Below, in pieces: positions 7,149 through 13,910 of a DNA stretch of 15,384 bases. The stretch is taken from positions 1 to 15,384 of the forward strand of contig CAKPHD010000036.1 of the NCBI GenBank assembly GCA_934155625.1. The letters run 5' to 3'. Source of the DNA: an uncultured Clostridia bacterium (GTDB lineage Bacteria > Bacillota > Clostridia > TANB77 > CAG-508). Under the pieces are notes generated by a model. It worked only from the letters and a program-made list of their open reading frames with translations. It was not told the origin of the DNA and searched no databases. Position 1 is the stretch's first letter. Each line of letters opens with the position of its first letter. The translations under genes and the position numbers were made by a program.

Positions 7149-7268
7149 ATGATGAAATTATTAGCAAAGATGGCTGAAAAATATGCTAAAGCAACAAACA
7201 CAGCAAGCATCATATTTTGGATTGGACATCAACCAAAAATGCCAGCTTCATTGATAAGAAAAGATTAA
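7149..7268 (+). CDS. agrD: AgrD-like cyclic autoinducer prepeptide, serine in place of cysteine
   Basis: A 39-residue precursor of a quorum-sensing peptide. It has the AgrD architecture: an amphipathic basic leader (MMKLLAKMAEKYAKATN), a hydrophobic core SIIFWIG at 20-26, and a tail GHQPKMPASLIRKD. The HQP-x-x-P tail is like that of clostridial AgrD, for example C. perfringens, where CLWFT precedes HQPEEP. There is no cysteine anywhere. Ser20 is the only residue in the core that could close a ring, giving a lactone rather than a thiolactone, as known for S. intermedius. Measured back from HQP, a ring starting at Ser20 would have seven residues rather than the usual five, unless AgrB cuts earlier. 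An AAGGGGG ribosome binding site lies 8 bases upstream. An ATG-ATG pair makes the first codon uncertain by one. Confidence 0.88.
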   Translation: MMKLLAKMAEKYAKATNTASIIFWIGHQPKMPASLIRKD

Positions 7269-7314
7269 TCCCTACAAAATGTTCTTAAACACAAGAATCA
7301 ATTCAAATCAAAAT

Positions 7315-7352
7315 CAATAAAGAAAAACTTCAAAAGAAGTTTTTCTTTATTG
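7315..7352. terminator. Bidirectional terminator between agrD and agrC
   Basis: A perfect 17-bp inverted repeat (7315-7331 and 7336-7352, ending ACTTC-AAAA-GAAGT) with a 4-base loop, and T runs on both strands. It lies 46 bases past the agrD stop and 6 bases past the agrC stop, so it can end both convergent transcripts. Confidence 0.9.
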
Positions 7353-7358
7353 TATTGG

Positions 7359-8705
7359 CTATAAATCATAAATAAAGAATTCTTGTTTAAAAATCATAGG
7401 AGAGATAGAAGGTTGTAAATCTAAGTTTTTACTTTTGTTAATACATTTTTTTATTTCCCATAAGCCTAATCCAGCATGACCTTCTTTACTCGTTATTCCT
7501 TTTTTAAAGATATCATTAATATTTATATTTTTATTTGAATAAGAATTTTCAACTGTTATAACAGCTCTATTATTTATATTTTCGCGAATAAATGAAATTC
7601 TAACTAATTTTTCTTTACTTTTTTCAGCAGCTTCTATAGCATTATCTAATAGAATACCAAGAATTCTAGAAAAGTAATAAATATTAATATCTAGTTCGCT
7701 TAAATTTAAGAAAAACTCTAATTCAAAATTTATTCCTAAGTTTGATGCTTTTGAATACTTATTATTTAACAAGCTGTATATACCTGGGTTGTTGATTATT
7801 CTTGGATTTATTAATTCTAAATCATCAGCTATTTTACAATCTTTTTTTACTTCAGAGAAATATTGCTTTAAACCATTAATATCATCATGTTCTATGTAAC
7901 CATTAAGTGATGAAACAATAGCGTCAAAATCATGTTTAAAGCCTCTTACTTTATCATATAAAAGTTTTAATGATTTGTTGCACTCTTCTGCATATGCTAA
8001 ATCTTTTCTAGTAACAGATAATTCTAATACATGTATAAAACAAAGAGAACTTAAAGTTAAGAATGCTATTAATAGTAGTAAATTTAAAAGACTAATATAT
8101 ACAGAAACTATATCAATATAATAATCAGTTATTACTAATTGCATAAGCAATATGAAAAATCCTAATAAAAGATTTGTAGATAAAATAATAATAGTTTTAT
8201 TATCTAACGAATCTAATGTATTTATCTTTAGTTTTAAGTTATTAAATCTTTTTAAAAATAAGGCAATAAAAACCAAAAGTGAGTATAAGATTACTAAATA
8301 AGTTATTCTATATTTAGGAGTATCAATAAAAGTTTCCAATGAAATGTCCAAAATTGTTAAATAAGGTTTTTGAATAAGAGTATTCACTGAACCATATATA
8401 TAAATAGTAAGAACTAGAGATGTGACACTCTTAAATATATTAAGTTTAAATATTATTGTAATAAATATTGCTATACAGCCATAGTTTAATATTATATTAA
8501 ATGGTAATGGAAGCAAAAGTGAACTGATTTCACCAGTTGCTAACATTAAAGCTATACAAAGTGCTTTCTGCTTATGAGATGCTTTTAAATCAAAAATTAA
8601 AAGTAGTATGGTTAAAACCAAGTAGCTTTCGATAATTCCAGCTATAAAATATGCAATATTAGCCCAGTTAAAATTTGTAATTAAGTTATTGGAAAGATGA
8701 GTCAT
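7359..8705 (-). CDS. agrC: AgrC-like sensor histidine kinase (GHKL)
   Basis: The membrane receptor kinase for the AgrD-derived peptide, passing phosphate to AgrA. The 448-residue product has six or seven hydrophobic segments in residues 1-230. A short dimerisation helix with the phospho-acceptor His258 (RGFKHDF) follows, then a GHKL ATPase domain: N box LLDNAIEAA with Asn355 and G box GHAGLGLWEIKK with Gly412 and Gly414. This is the standard AgrC plan. The frame can be read from a TTG at 8711, but GGAGGTG at about 8714-8720 favours the ATG at 8705, nine bases away. The start overlaps the end of agrA by 20 bases, implying coupled translation. The gene order agrA-agrC, opposite in strand to agrBD, is unusual. 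The kinase looks intact. Confidence 0.93.
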   Translation of the reverse strand: MTHLSNNLITNFNWANIAYFIAGIIESYLVLTILLLIFDLKASHKQKALCIALMLATGEISSLLLPLPFNIILNYGCIAIFITIIFKLNIFKSVTSLVLTIYIYGSVNTLIQKPYLTILDISLETFIDTPKYRITYLVILYSLLVFIALFLKRFNNLKLKINTLDSLDNKTIIILSTNLLLGFFILLMQLVITDYYIDIVSVYISLLNLLLLIAFLTLSSLCFIHVLELSVTRKDLAYAEECNKSLKLLYDKVRGFKHDFDAIVSSLNGYIEHDDINGLKQYFSEVKKDCKIADDLELINPRIINNPGIYSLLNNKYSKASNLGINFELEFFLNLSELDINIYYFSRILGILLDNAIEAAEKSKEKLVRISFIRENINNRAVITVENSYSNKNININDIFKKGITSKEGHAGLGLWEIKKCINKSKNLDLQPSISPMIFKQEFFIYDL

Positions 8706-8964
8706 AATCAATCACCTCCATAAAAGAATTTTTATATTTAGGTCCAATATAACAAGTTTCGTTGTTGTTGAATACAATTAAATTTTCTGATAAAGAAATA
8801 TTGGCGATATTATTAATATTAGCGATAAAAGATTTGTGACAACGTACAAAATTGCAGGGTAAATTATTTGCGATTTTAGTAAAAGAATTATAAGTACTAA
8901 TTTCTCCATGCAAAGTGTGGTAGATAAGTTTAACGCCGCATTTTTTCAATAAATTGAACGTCAT
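8686..8964 (-). CDS. agrA: LytTR DNA-binding half of AgrA, out of frame with its receiver
   Basis: The C-terminal half of the AgrA-like regulator, separated from the receiver half by a frame change. From the TGC at 8940 it reads CGVKLIYHTLHGEISTY, then FVRCHKSFIANINNIANIS, the signature of LytTR DNA-binding domains (F-x-R-x-H-x-S-x-x-x-N), and ends ...DYDSSFQ. Removing one A from the A6 run at 8941-8946 joins Lys155 of the receiver to this Cys and restores a 239-residue protein, the usual AgrA length. An ATG at 8964 could in principle start an independent peptide, but it begins inside the LytTR domain and has no well-placed ribosome binding site, so separate translation is unlikely. The 3' end overlaps agrC by 20 bases. 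Confidence 0.8.
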   Translation of the reverse strand: MTFNLLKKCGVKLIYHTLHGEISTYNSFTKIANNLPCNFVRCHKSFIANINNIANISLSENLIVFNNNETCYIGPKYKNSFMEVIDYDSSFQ

Positions 8965-9406
8965 TTAAATCTATAAAAGTTCCTTTATTGTCAATTTTTA
9001 CAAATTTTTTAGAATTTCCAGATATATCATCAAATAATCTAGTTAATGTCTTAGAAAGGGTATCAACGCTTAGTGAACTCTTAAATAGATATGCAAAAGT
9101 TTTATAATCATAAGCTTTCATTAAATATTCAAAATGACTTGTAATAAAGATAATATAGCAATTTTTGTTTATTTTTCGAATTGCATCTGCAATATCAAGT
9201 CCATTAAGTTCTGAATTTTTAAATTCAATATCAAGAACAACAACATTTACTGTATTACAAGACATATAAGACAAGACTTCTTTATAGTCTGAAGTTTTTA
9301 AAACAATTTGTGCATCAAAATCGTTTTGTATAAATGATTTTTCAAATAACAGTGATAAGCTATTAAGCATATTATTTTCATCATCACAAAGAACAAAATT
9401 TAACAT
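8930..9406 (-). CDS. agrA: AgrA-like response regulator, receiver half; stops at a frameshift
   Basis: The N-terminal half of the transcriptional regulator that answers AgrC. The receiver domain is intact: acidic pocket D8-D9, phospho-acceptor D59 in VVVLDIEF, T89/S90 in FITSHFEY and the conserved Lys109 in AYLFKS. It then enters the first LytTR strands (KFVKIDNKGTFIDLNDVQFIEK) but stops after MRR at 8930, because the A6 run at 8941-8946 shifts the frame. As written, the product is 158 residues and cannot bind DNA through LytTR. It has a good AAGGAGGA ribosome binding site (9413-9420) and a strong promoter. The frame is otherwise undisturbed on both sides, which argues for a recent mutation, a sequencing error or slippage rather than an old pseudogene. 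Confidence 0.88.
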   Translation of the reverse strand: MLNFVLCDDENNMLNSLSLLFEKSFIQNDFDAQIVLKTSDYKEVLSYMSCNTVNVVVLDIEFKNSELNGLDIADAIRKINKNCYIIFITSHFEYLMKAYDYKTFAYLFKSSLSVDTLSKTLTRLFDDISGNSKKFVKIDNKGTFIDLNDVQFIEKMRR

Positions 9407-9447
9407 ATAATCCTCCTTTATAAAATAAATTTACATTTTTTTGAAAT

Positions 9448-9476
9448 AATATAAAACAAAAATCGAAACTTGTCAA
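9448..9476 (-). promoter_or_regulatory. Promoter of agrA-agrC
   Basis: On the minus strand TTGACA (9476-9471) and TATATT (9453-9448) are separated by exactly 17 bp, a strong vegetative promoter. Transcription should start near 9441, about 35 bases before the agrA ATG. The -35 box lies within a small CTTG...CAAG inverted repeat at about 9469-9484, which could be an operator (inference). Confidence 0.8.
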
Positions 9477-9645
9477 TAGGCAAGAAGAATAATTAAATGA
9501 CTTAAACACTAGCAATATTAAGCACAATTGAAAAAAATATATACAAAATTTTAAAAAAACAATGTAAAAAAATGTAAGAATAAATGGTGGGTAATATTAA
9601 ACGATTTTTTAACATAAAATGAAATAAGAATGAGAGGGTTAAAAT

Positions 9646-10446
9646 ATGAAAGAAAAATACAAAACAATCATAATGTCTATTTTAATAGTTGCTATATTTG
9701 CAATAAGTTTAGTTGTTGCAAATAACAATCAAATAATATCAACATCAGCAAATATGTCAAATTCCAAAACAATAGGATGGGGAATAAAAAGAGCAAACAA
9801 TAATATGCAACCAGATGTAGGCTCTGCGAATAAAAAAATGTTAGACGAAAATGGTGGAATATGTTTAGGAAAAGATTCAGAAAAAATAATTTATTTAACA
9901 TTTGACGAAGGATATGAAGCAGGTTACACAGAAAAAATATTAAAAACATTAAAAGAAAATGATGTAAAAGCCACTTTTTTTATAACAGCACATTATCTAA
10001 ATACAGCATCAGATTTAGTAGAACGAATGATTAATGAAGGACATATAGTTGGAAATCATACTTGCTCTCATCCTTCATTGCCAAGTATATCTGATGAAAA
10101 AATAGAAAGTGAATTAATGAAATTACATCAAGCAGTATATGAAAAATTTAATTATGAAATGAAATTTATGAGACCACCAAAAGGTGAATTTAATGAGAGA
10201 ACTTTAAAAAAGACTCAAGAGTTAGGCTACAAAACTGTAATGTGGAGTTTTGCATATTTTGACTGGGATGAGAAAAAACAGCCATCAATAGAAGAAAGCA
10301 AAAAAATTATAATAAATAATTTGCATTGTGGAGAAATAATGCTATTACATCCAAATTCAAAAACTAATTCTGAAGTTTTAGATAGTGTTATTAAAGAGGC
10401 TAAGAATCAAGGATATGAATTTAAATTATTAGACGCATTTGAATAA
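9646..10446 (+). CDS. Polysaccharide deacetylase, PdaA-like (muramic-delta-lactam pathway)
   Basis: A 266-residue exported NodB-domain (CE4) deacetylase. PdaA enzymes remove the N-acetyl group from muramic acid so that muramic delta-lactam can form in the spore cortex. An N-terminal signal or anchor helix spans about 7-25. The PdaA-type linker GWGIKRANNNMQP follows, then the catalytic domain: TFDEGYE with D87, metal-binding His138 and His142 (GNHTCSH), RPPKGEF at 176-182 and LLHPNS with His235. The second acidic position after the catalytic Asp is Glu, where ordinary CE4 enzymes have Asp and B. subtilis PdaA has Asn; this supports the PdaA branch. GAGAGGG precedes the ATG. It is divergent from agrA over 239 bases. 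A sporulation role is inferred from the family; I could not confirm a sigma-G promoter. Confidence 0.88.
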   Translation: MKEKYKTIIMSILIVAIFAISLVVANNNQIISTSANMSNSKTIGWGIKRANNNMQPDVGSANKKMLDENGGICLGKDSEKIIYLTFDEGYEAGYTEKILKTLKENDVKATFFITAHYLNTASDLVERMINEGHIVGNHTCSHPSLPSISDEKIESELMKLHQAVYEKFNYEMKFMRPPKGEFNERTLKKTQELGYKTVMWSFAYFDWDEKKQPSIEESKKIIINNLHCGEIMLLHPNSKTNSEVLDSVIKEAKNQGYEFKLLDAFE

Positions 10447-10469
10447 TTACAATGTATAGATTATAAAAA

Positions 10470-10620
10470 TATAGAATTTGATAATATATTATTTTTTATA
10501 CCTTGCTGTCGCAATCTTTATATTAAAATATTTATATGTAGATTGCTCCATATCGCATTCGCTATGCTCATTTGGTCGCTTACGCGGTATTTCAAAATAG
10601 TATATTATCAAATTTCTATA
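10470..10620. repeat. Palindromic repeat element, long copy (MITE-like)
   Basis: A 151-bp element with near-perfect terminal inverted repeats starting TATAGAA(A)TTTGATAATATA on each side. Relative to the copy at 1119-1208 it is inverted: it contains the shared 20-mer on the minus strand (10590-10571) and the shared TATACCTTG at 10497-10505. Between them it carries about 60 extra bases, including GCAATC/GATTGC arms (10511-10516 and 10541-10546). It fills most of the gap between the deacetylase gene and yqfC and encodes no protein. The two copies together define the borders of the family. Confidence 0.8.
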
Positions 10621-10673
10621 GTAAATATAATTTATAATGTAAATTGTATTAAGAAAACTGTAAGGTGGTAATT

Positions 10674-10946
10674 ATGAGGAAAAAAAGATTAGATAAAATT
10701 TTAGAAATTCCAGAAGAGATTTATACAAATACACCTAAAATAACAATAACAGGATTTAATGAAATAATTTTAGAAAATTATAAAGGAATATTAGAATATG
10801 AAGAATTTTTTGCAAGTATAAGTACATATATTGGGATAGTAAATATAAATGGATATAATATCAATTTAGAAAAAATGACAAATGATGATATAAAAATAAC
10901 AGGAAAGATTGAAAGTGTAGAACTAGAGCGAACAGAGGAGGAGTAA
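10674..10946 (+). CDS. yqfC: Sporulation protein YqfC
   Basis: A 90-residue member of the YabP/YqfC family, made in the mother cell under sigma-E in Bacillus and needed for efficient sporulation; its biochemical role is unsettled. The family pattern is clear: KITITGFNEIILENYKGILEYEEFFASI, then GIVNINGYNINLEKMTNDDIKITGKIESVEL. The frame opens at a GTG at 10665, but that codon is part of the AAGGTGG ribosome binding site, so the ATG at 10674 is chosen. The stop abuts the yqfD start with no intervening base, so the pair is translationally coupled. I found no clear sigma-E -10 box in the AT-rich stretch upstream. Confidence 0.92.
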   Translation: MRKKRLDKILEIPEEIYTNTPKITITGFNEIILENYKGILEYEEFFASISTYIGIVNINGYNINLEKMTNDDIKITGKIESVELERTEEE

Positions 10947-12059
10947 ATGTTAATTAAAATCTTGTTAAGATACATAATTGGATATGTTCGAATAACAGTA
11001 GAAGGATATTATATAGAAAGATTTATTAATATATGCACAACAAACAGAATATTGATCTGGAATTTAAAAAGAGAAAAAGGAGTTAGGCTTCATTTAAACA
11101 TAGGAATTAAGGATTTTTATACAGCAGTTGATATTGCAAAAAAACTACAATGTAAAATCAGAATAGAAAAAAAGAGAGGAATTCCATTCATAATAAATAG
11201 ATATAGAAAAAGAAAAATATTTGTAATTGCAGTATTAATTATTTTTATTGTATTATGTGTAAGTTCGAATTATATTTGGAACATAGATGTACAAATAGAA
11301 GACAATTTACAATTAAATAACATAGCAGAAGATATAAAAGATGCAGGATTAAAAACAGGAATGAAGAAAAAACAAATTAACACAGAAGAAATAATAAATA
11401 AAATAAGATTAAAAAGGTCAGACATATCATGGATAGGAATAAGTTTAAAAGGAACAAATGCAATAGTAAAAGTAGTAAAAGCAAAAGAAGCTCCCAATTT
11501 GATAGATGAAAAAGAATATTGCAATATAGTAGCCAAAAAAGCAGGGACAATAACACAAATAATAGCACAAAATGGAACAGCTCAAGTAAAAACGGGAGAT
11601 ATGGTACAAGAAGGGCAAATATTAATACAAGGAACAATGGAGGGAAAATATACAGGGGTTAGATATGTACATAGTTTAGGAGAAGTAAAAGCAATAGTAC
11701 AATATACAAAAACAGAGAAAATACAACTAAAAGAAGAACAAAAAGTCAAAACAGGAAAAAAAGAAACGAAATATGGAATAAAATTTAATAATTTTCAAAT
11801 AAATTTCTATAAACCCCTTTCAAAATTTAAAATTTATGATACAATAGAAGAAGAAAAAAAGTTAAGGATATTTTCAAACTTATATTTACCAATTTCAGTA
11901 AAAGAAATCACAAATGAAGAAGTAGAAAAAATCTCTAAAGAATACTCAATAGAAGAAGCTGTGGAAAAAGGAACAGAACAATTAGAAAAACAAATTGAAG
12001 AAGAGATAGAACAAAAACAAAATATACTTCGGAAAAAATGCAAATGTAGTAAAAAATGA
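10947..12059 (+). CDS. yqfD: Sporulation protein YqfD, shortened by a frameshift near its end
   Basis: YqfD is a mother-cell membrane protein required for efficient sporulation, always found with yqfC. The N-terminus (MLIKILLRYIIGYVRITVEG, then FINICTTNRILIWNLKR) is diagnostic. One membrane helix spans about 93-112 after a run of Arg/Lys. The extracytoplasmic part has WIGISLKGTNAIVKVVKAKEAP, KAGTITQIIAQNGTAQVKTGDMV and a barrel-like VQEGQILIQGTMEG. As written, the product is 370 residues and ends CKCSKK directly after the A6 run at 12033-12038. Dropping one A continues the frame to 12159 and gives 403 residues, close to the roughly 400 usual for YqfD. The missing tail may matter little or may make the protein unstable. 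Confidence 0.93.
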   Translation: MLIKILLRYIIGYVRITVEGYYIERFINICTTNRILIWNLKREKGVRLHLNIGIKDFYTAVDIAKKLQCKIRIEKKRGIPFIINRYRKRKIFVIAVLIIFIVLCVSSNYIWNIDVQIEDNLQLNNIAEDIKDAGLKTGMKKKQINTEEIINKIRLKRSDISWIGISLKGTNAIVKVVKAKEAPNLIDEKEYCNIVAKKAGTITQIIAQNGTAQVKTGDMVQEGQILIQGTMEGKYTGVRYVHSLGEVKAIVQYTKTEKIQLKEEQKVKTGKKETKYGIKFNNFQINFYKPLSKFKIYDTIEEEKKLRIFSNLYLPISVKEITNEEVEKISKEYSIEEAVEKGTEQLEKQIEEEIEQKQNILRKKCKCSKK

Positions 12060-12159
12060 AGAAGATGTAGAAGTAAGTGTAACATATGAAGTAGTTGAAA
12101 ATATAGGAATGCAGGAAAAAATAGATAAAGTACAAGAACAGACAGAAGAAAAACAATAA
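12037..12159 (+). pseudogene. yqfD: Out-of-frame C-terminal tail of yqfD
   Basis: Directly after the A6 run, the +1 frame reads a 40-residue tail containing EEDVEVSVTYEVVENIGMQEKI and ending EEKQ. This resembles the normal YqfD C-terminus (a beta strand followed by a V-E-x-I-G-x-x-E-x-I motif). It has no start or ribosome binding site of its own, so it is the detached end of yqfD rather than a gene. Confidence 0.75.
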
Positions 12160-12196
12160 AATACCTGCCTACCAAGAACTTGGAAAGGATGGAAAA

Positions 12197-13390
12197 ATGG
12201 AAGAGAGAAGTTTAAGAGTAGTAGGAACAGACAAAACCTTTTTTAATAAATTAACAAATACACTAACAAAACTATTAATACCAACACAAATAGGTATAAA
12301 TGGTATGAGAATAAGTATGAAAAGAAATGCATTATTAAAAGCATTTCAAAATTCAGAAGAAGACGAAAAAAAATACGAAGAAGCCTATACAGCATATTTA
12401 GAAGCTCTAGATAAATATGTATTAGATACAATCTACAAAAAAGTAAAAAATCAAACAGCATCACAATTAGAAAGTGCAGCACTATCACAATATTATGGAA
12501 TAGTTCAACTTAAAGAAAGTGAATATGTAGAATACAAATACAGAAAACAAAAATATCTATTAGAACTTGATAAAGAAACAGTAATAAATTCTGGAAAGCA
12601 AAAAATGATAGACAAATACAAACTATTTTACATATCAAAACAGGACTCTTTATATAAAGGAATATTAAAAAATTATTCAGTAAAATTAGCAGATACAACA
12701 AATGTATATGATGTAGCCAAAGAATGGATATATGTAAAAATATTTGACACATTAGAAGATTATATAAAAAATATATTACCATTAAAAATAAATGATCCTA
12801 AACTAGAAAAAGTAGTAAAAGAATATGAAAAATATGAAAAATTTTCAGTAGGAAAATTAGATGCTAGAGATCATATAGAAAAAAACATGGTATTATTAGG
12901 AATAAGCAGAACTTTATTTACACATAGTTTACCATTAGTAGTTGCAGAACAATGTTATATGAAATTATTAAAAGATGCAAGATGTTTAGTACAAGATACC
13001 AAAATAGCAGCAAAAAGAGAAAAAGCATATTCAATGTTATTAACGTTAATAGAAGATTATAATATTAGGTTATTAGCAACAAAAGTATATTGGGATAATC
13101 CAAAAGACAGAGAACAATTTAAACGCTTCCATGAAAAATACAAAGACATAGAAAAAATAAAAGACATAGACTTTGTTGAATATGTAAAAGAAAAAGAAAT
13201 CTTATTTATAAAAGAAGATATGCAGAGAACAAAAGGAGAAAAAACAGATTATAGCAGACTAATAAAATATTACAAGAGAAAATTAGTAGACTATGGTGTT
13301 ATGAAAGAAATAAGAGATTATAAAACAAAAGATGGAAAATTTATAAAAAGTAAAGTTAGTACAATAATGAATGAATATGTAAGTGCATAA
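12197..13390 (+). CDS. Unrecognised 397-residue helical protein between yqfD and ybeY
   Basis: I do not recognise this protein. It is rich in Lys, Glu, Tyr and Ile, with long stretches of predicted helix, and has no signal peptide or membrane segment. Notable stretches are TKLLIPTQIGINGMRISMKRNALLKAFQ near 24-51, TASQLESAALSQYYGIVQLKESEYVEYKYRKQKYLLEL, and KNMVLLGISRTLFTHSLPLVVAEQCYMKLLKDARCLV near 230-265. The C-terminal KYYKRKLVDYGVMKEIRDYKTKDGKF is basic. I see no Walker A or other nucleotide-binding loop and no metal-binding motif. It has an AAAGGA ribosome binding site and starts 37 bases after the intact end of yqfD, in the slot where phoH normally lies. It overlaps no other gene once ybeY starts at 13422. 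Codon use matches its neighbours, giving no sign of recent transfer. Confidence 0.85.
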   Translation: MEERSLRVVGTDKTFFNKLTNTLTKLLIPTQIGINGMRISMKRNALLKAFQNSEEDEKKYEEAYTAYLEALDKYVLDTIYKKVKNQTASQLESAALSQYYGIVQLKESEYVEYKYRKQKYLLELDKETVINSGKQKMIDKYKLFYISKQDSLYKGILKNYSVKLADTTNVYDVAKEWIYVKIFDTLEDYIKNILPLKINDPKLEKVVKEYEKYEKFSVGKLDARDHIEKNMVLLGISRTLFTHSLPLVVAEQCYMKLLKDARCLVQDTKIAAKREKAYSMLLTLIEDYNIRLLATKVYWDNPKDREQFKRFHEKYKDIEKIKDIDFVEYVKEKEILFIKEDMQRTKGEKTDYSRLIKYYKRKLVDYGVMKEIRDYKTKDGKFIKSKVSTIMNEYVSA

Positions 13391-13421
13391 AATTTATTGT
13401 TGTATAAATATGGGGAGTAAA

Positions 13422-13910
13422 ATGTATCAATTAGAATATTTAGATTTAGAAGAAAATAAACAATATGACGAAATAATAAAAAAAGTAGTAGAACAATGTT
13501 TTAGAGAAGAAAATATGGAAGATTCAAAGTTATACATAAGTATAACGCTAACAACTCCTGAGCATATTCATGAAATAAATAAACAATATAGGAATGTAGA
13601 TAGGACAACAGATGTCCTATCATTTCCTATGTTTGAAAAAGAAGAAATAGATAGCAAAATAGCTAATCATGATTTTGAACATGAAGATGTATTAGGAGAT
13701 ATTGTAATTTCGATAGAACAAGTTGAAAAACAAGCAAAAGAATATGGACATAGTTTCGAAAGAGAATTTGCATATATGTTAGTACACGGATTTTACCATT
13801 TGATGGGATATGATCACATCAAAGAAGAGGACAAAGTTATAATGAGACCTAAAGAAGAAAACGTCCTAGAAAAGTTGGGAATAAGAAGGGAAGAAATGAA
13901 TGAAAAATAA
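13422..13910 (+). CDS. ybeY: Endoribonuclease YbeY (rRNA maturation)
   Basis: YbeY is a zinc-dependent single-strand endoribonuclease involved in 16S rRNA 3'-end maturation and ribosome quality control. The 162-residue length is typical. The conserved RTTDVLSFP lies at 61-69, DVLGDIVIS at 89-97, and the zinc site HGFYHLMGYDH with His122, His126 and His132. The frame can be read back to a GTG at 13383 inside the preceding gene, but GGGGAG at about 13412-13417 and the family N-terminus place the start at 13422 (MYQLEYLD). Its stop overlaps the following gene by 11 bases, so the two are probably translated together. ybeY next to yqfCD is the usual Firmicute order. Confidence 0.93.
   Translation: MYQLEYLDLEENKQYDEIIKKVVEQCFREENMEDSKLYISITLTTPEHIHEINKQYRNVDRTTDVLSFPMFEKEEIDSKIANHDFEHEDVLGDIVISIEQVEKQAKEYGHSFEREFAYMLVHGFYHLMGYDHIKEEDKVIMRPKEENVLEKLGIRREEMNEK

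Noticed and set aside
9591..9618. GTAATA and CATAAA before the deacetylase gene, considered as a sigma-G promoter
   Set aside because: The -10 match is partial and the 16-bp spacing is shorter than expected for sigma-G; in this AT-rich DNA such pairs arise easily.
12168..12184. A CCAAG-AA-CTTGG palindrome between yqfD and the 397-residue gene
   Set aside because: It is only 5 bp per arm with a 2-base loop and no T run; too small to call an operator or terminator.
11270..12782. Several minus-strand open frames rich in Leu and Phe
   Set aside because: They are antisense shadows of Lys/Glu/Ile-rich yqfD and the 397-residue gene; AAA/GAA/ATA codons read backwards give TTT/TTC/TAT. None has a start signal.
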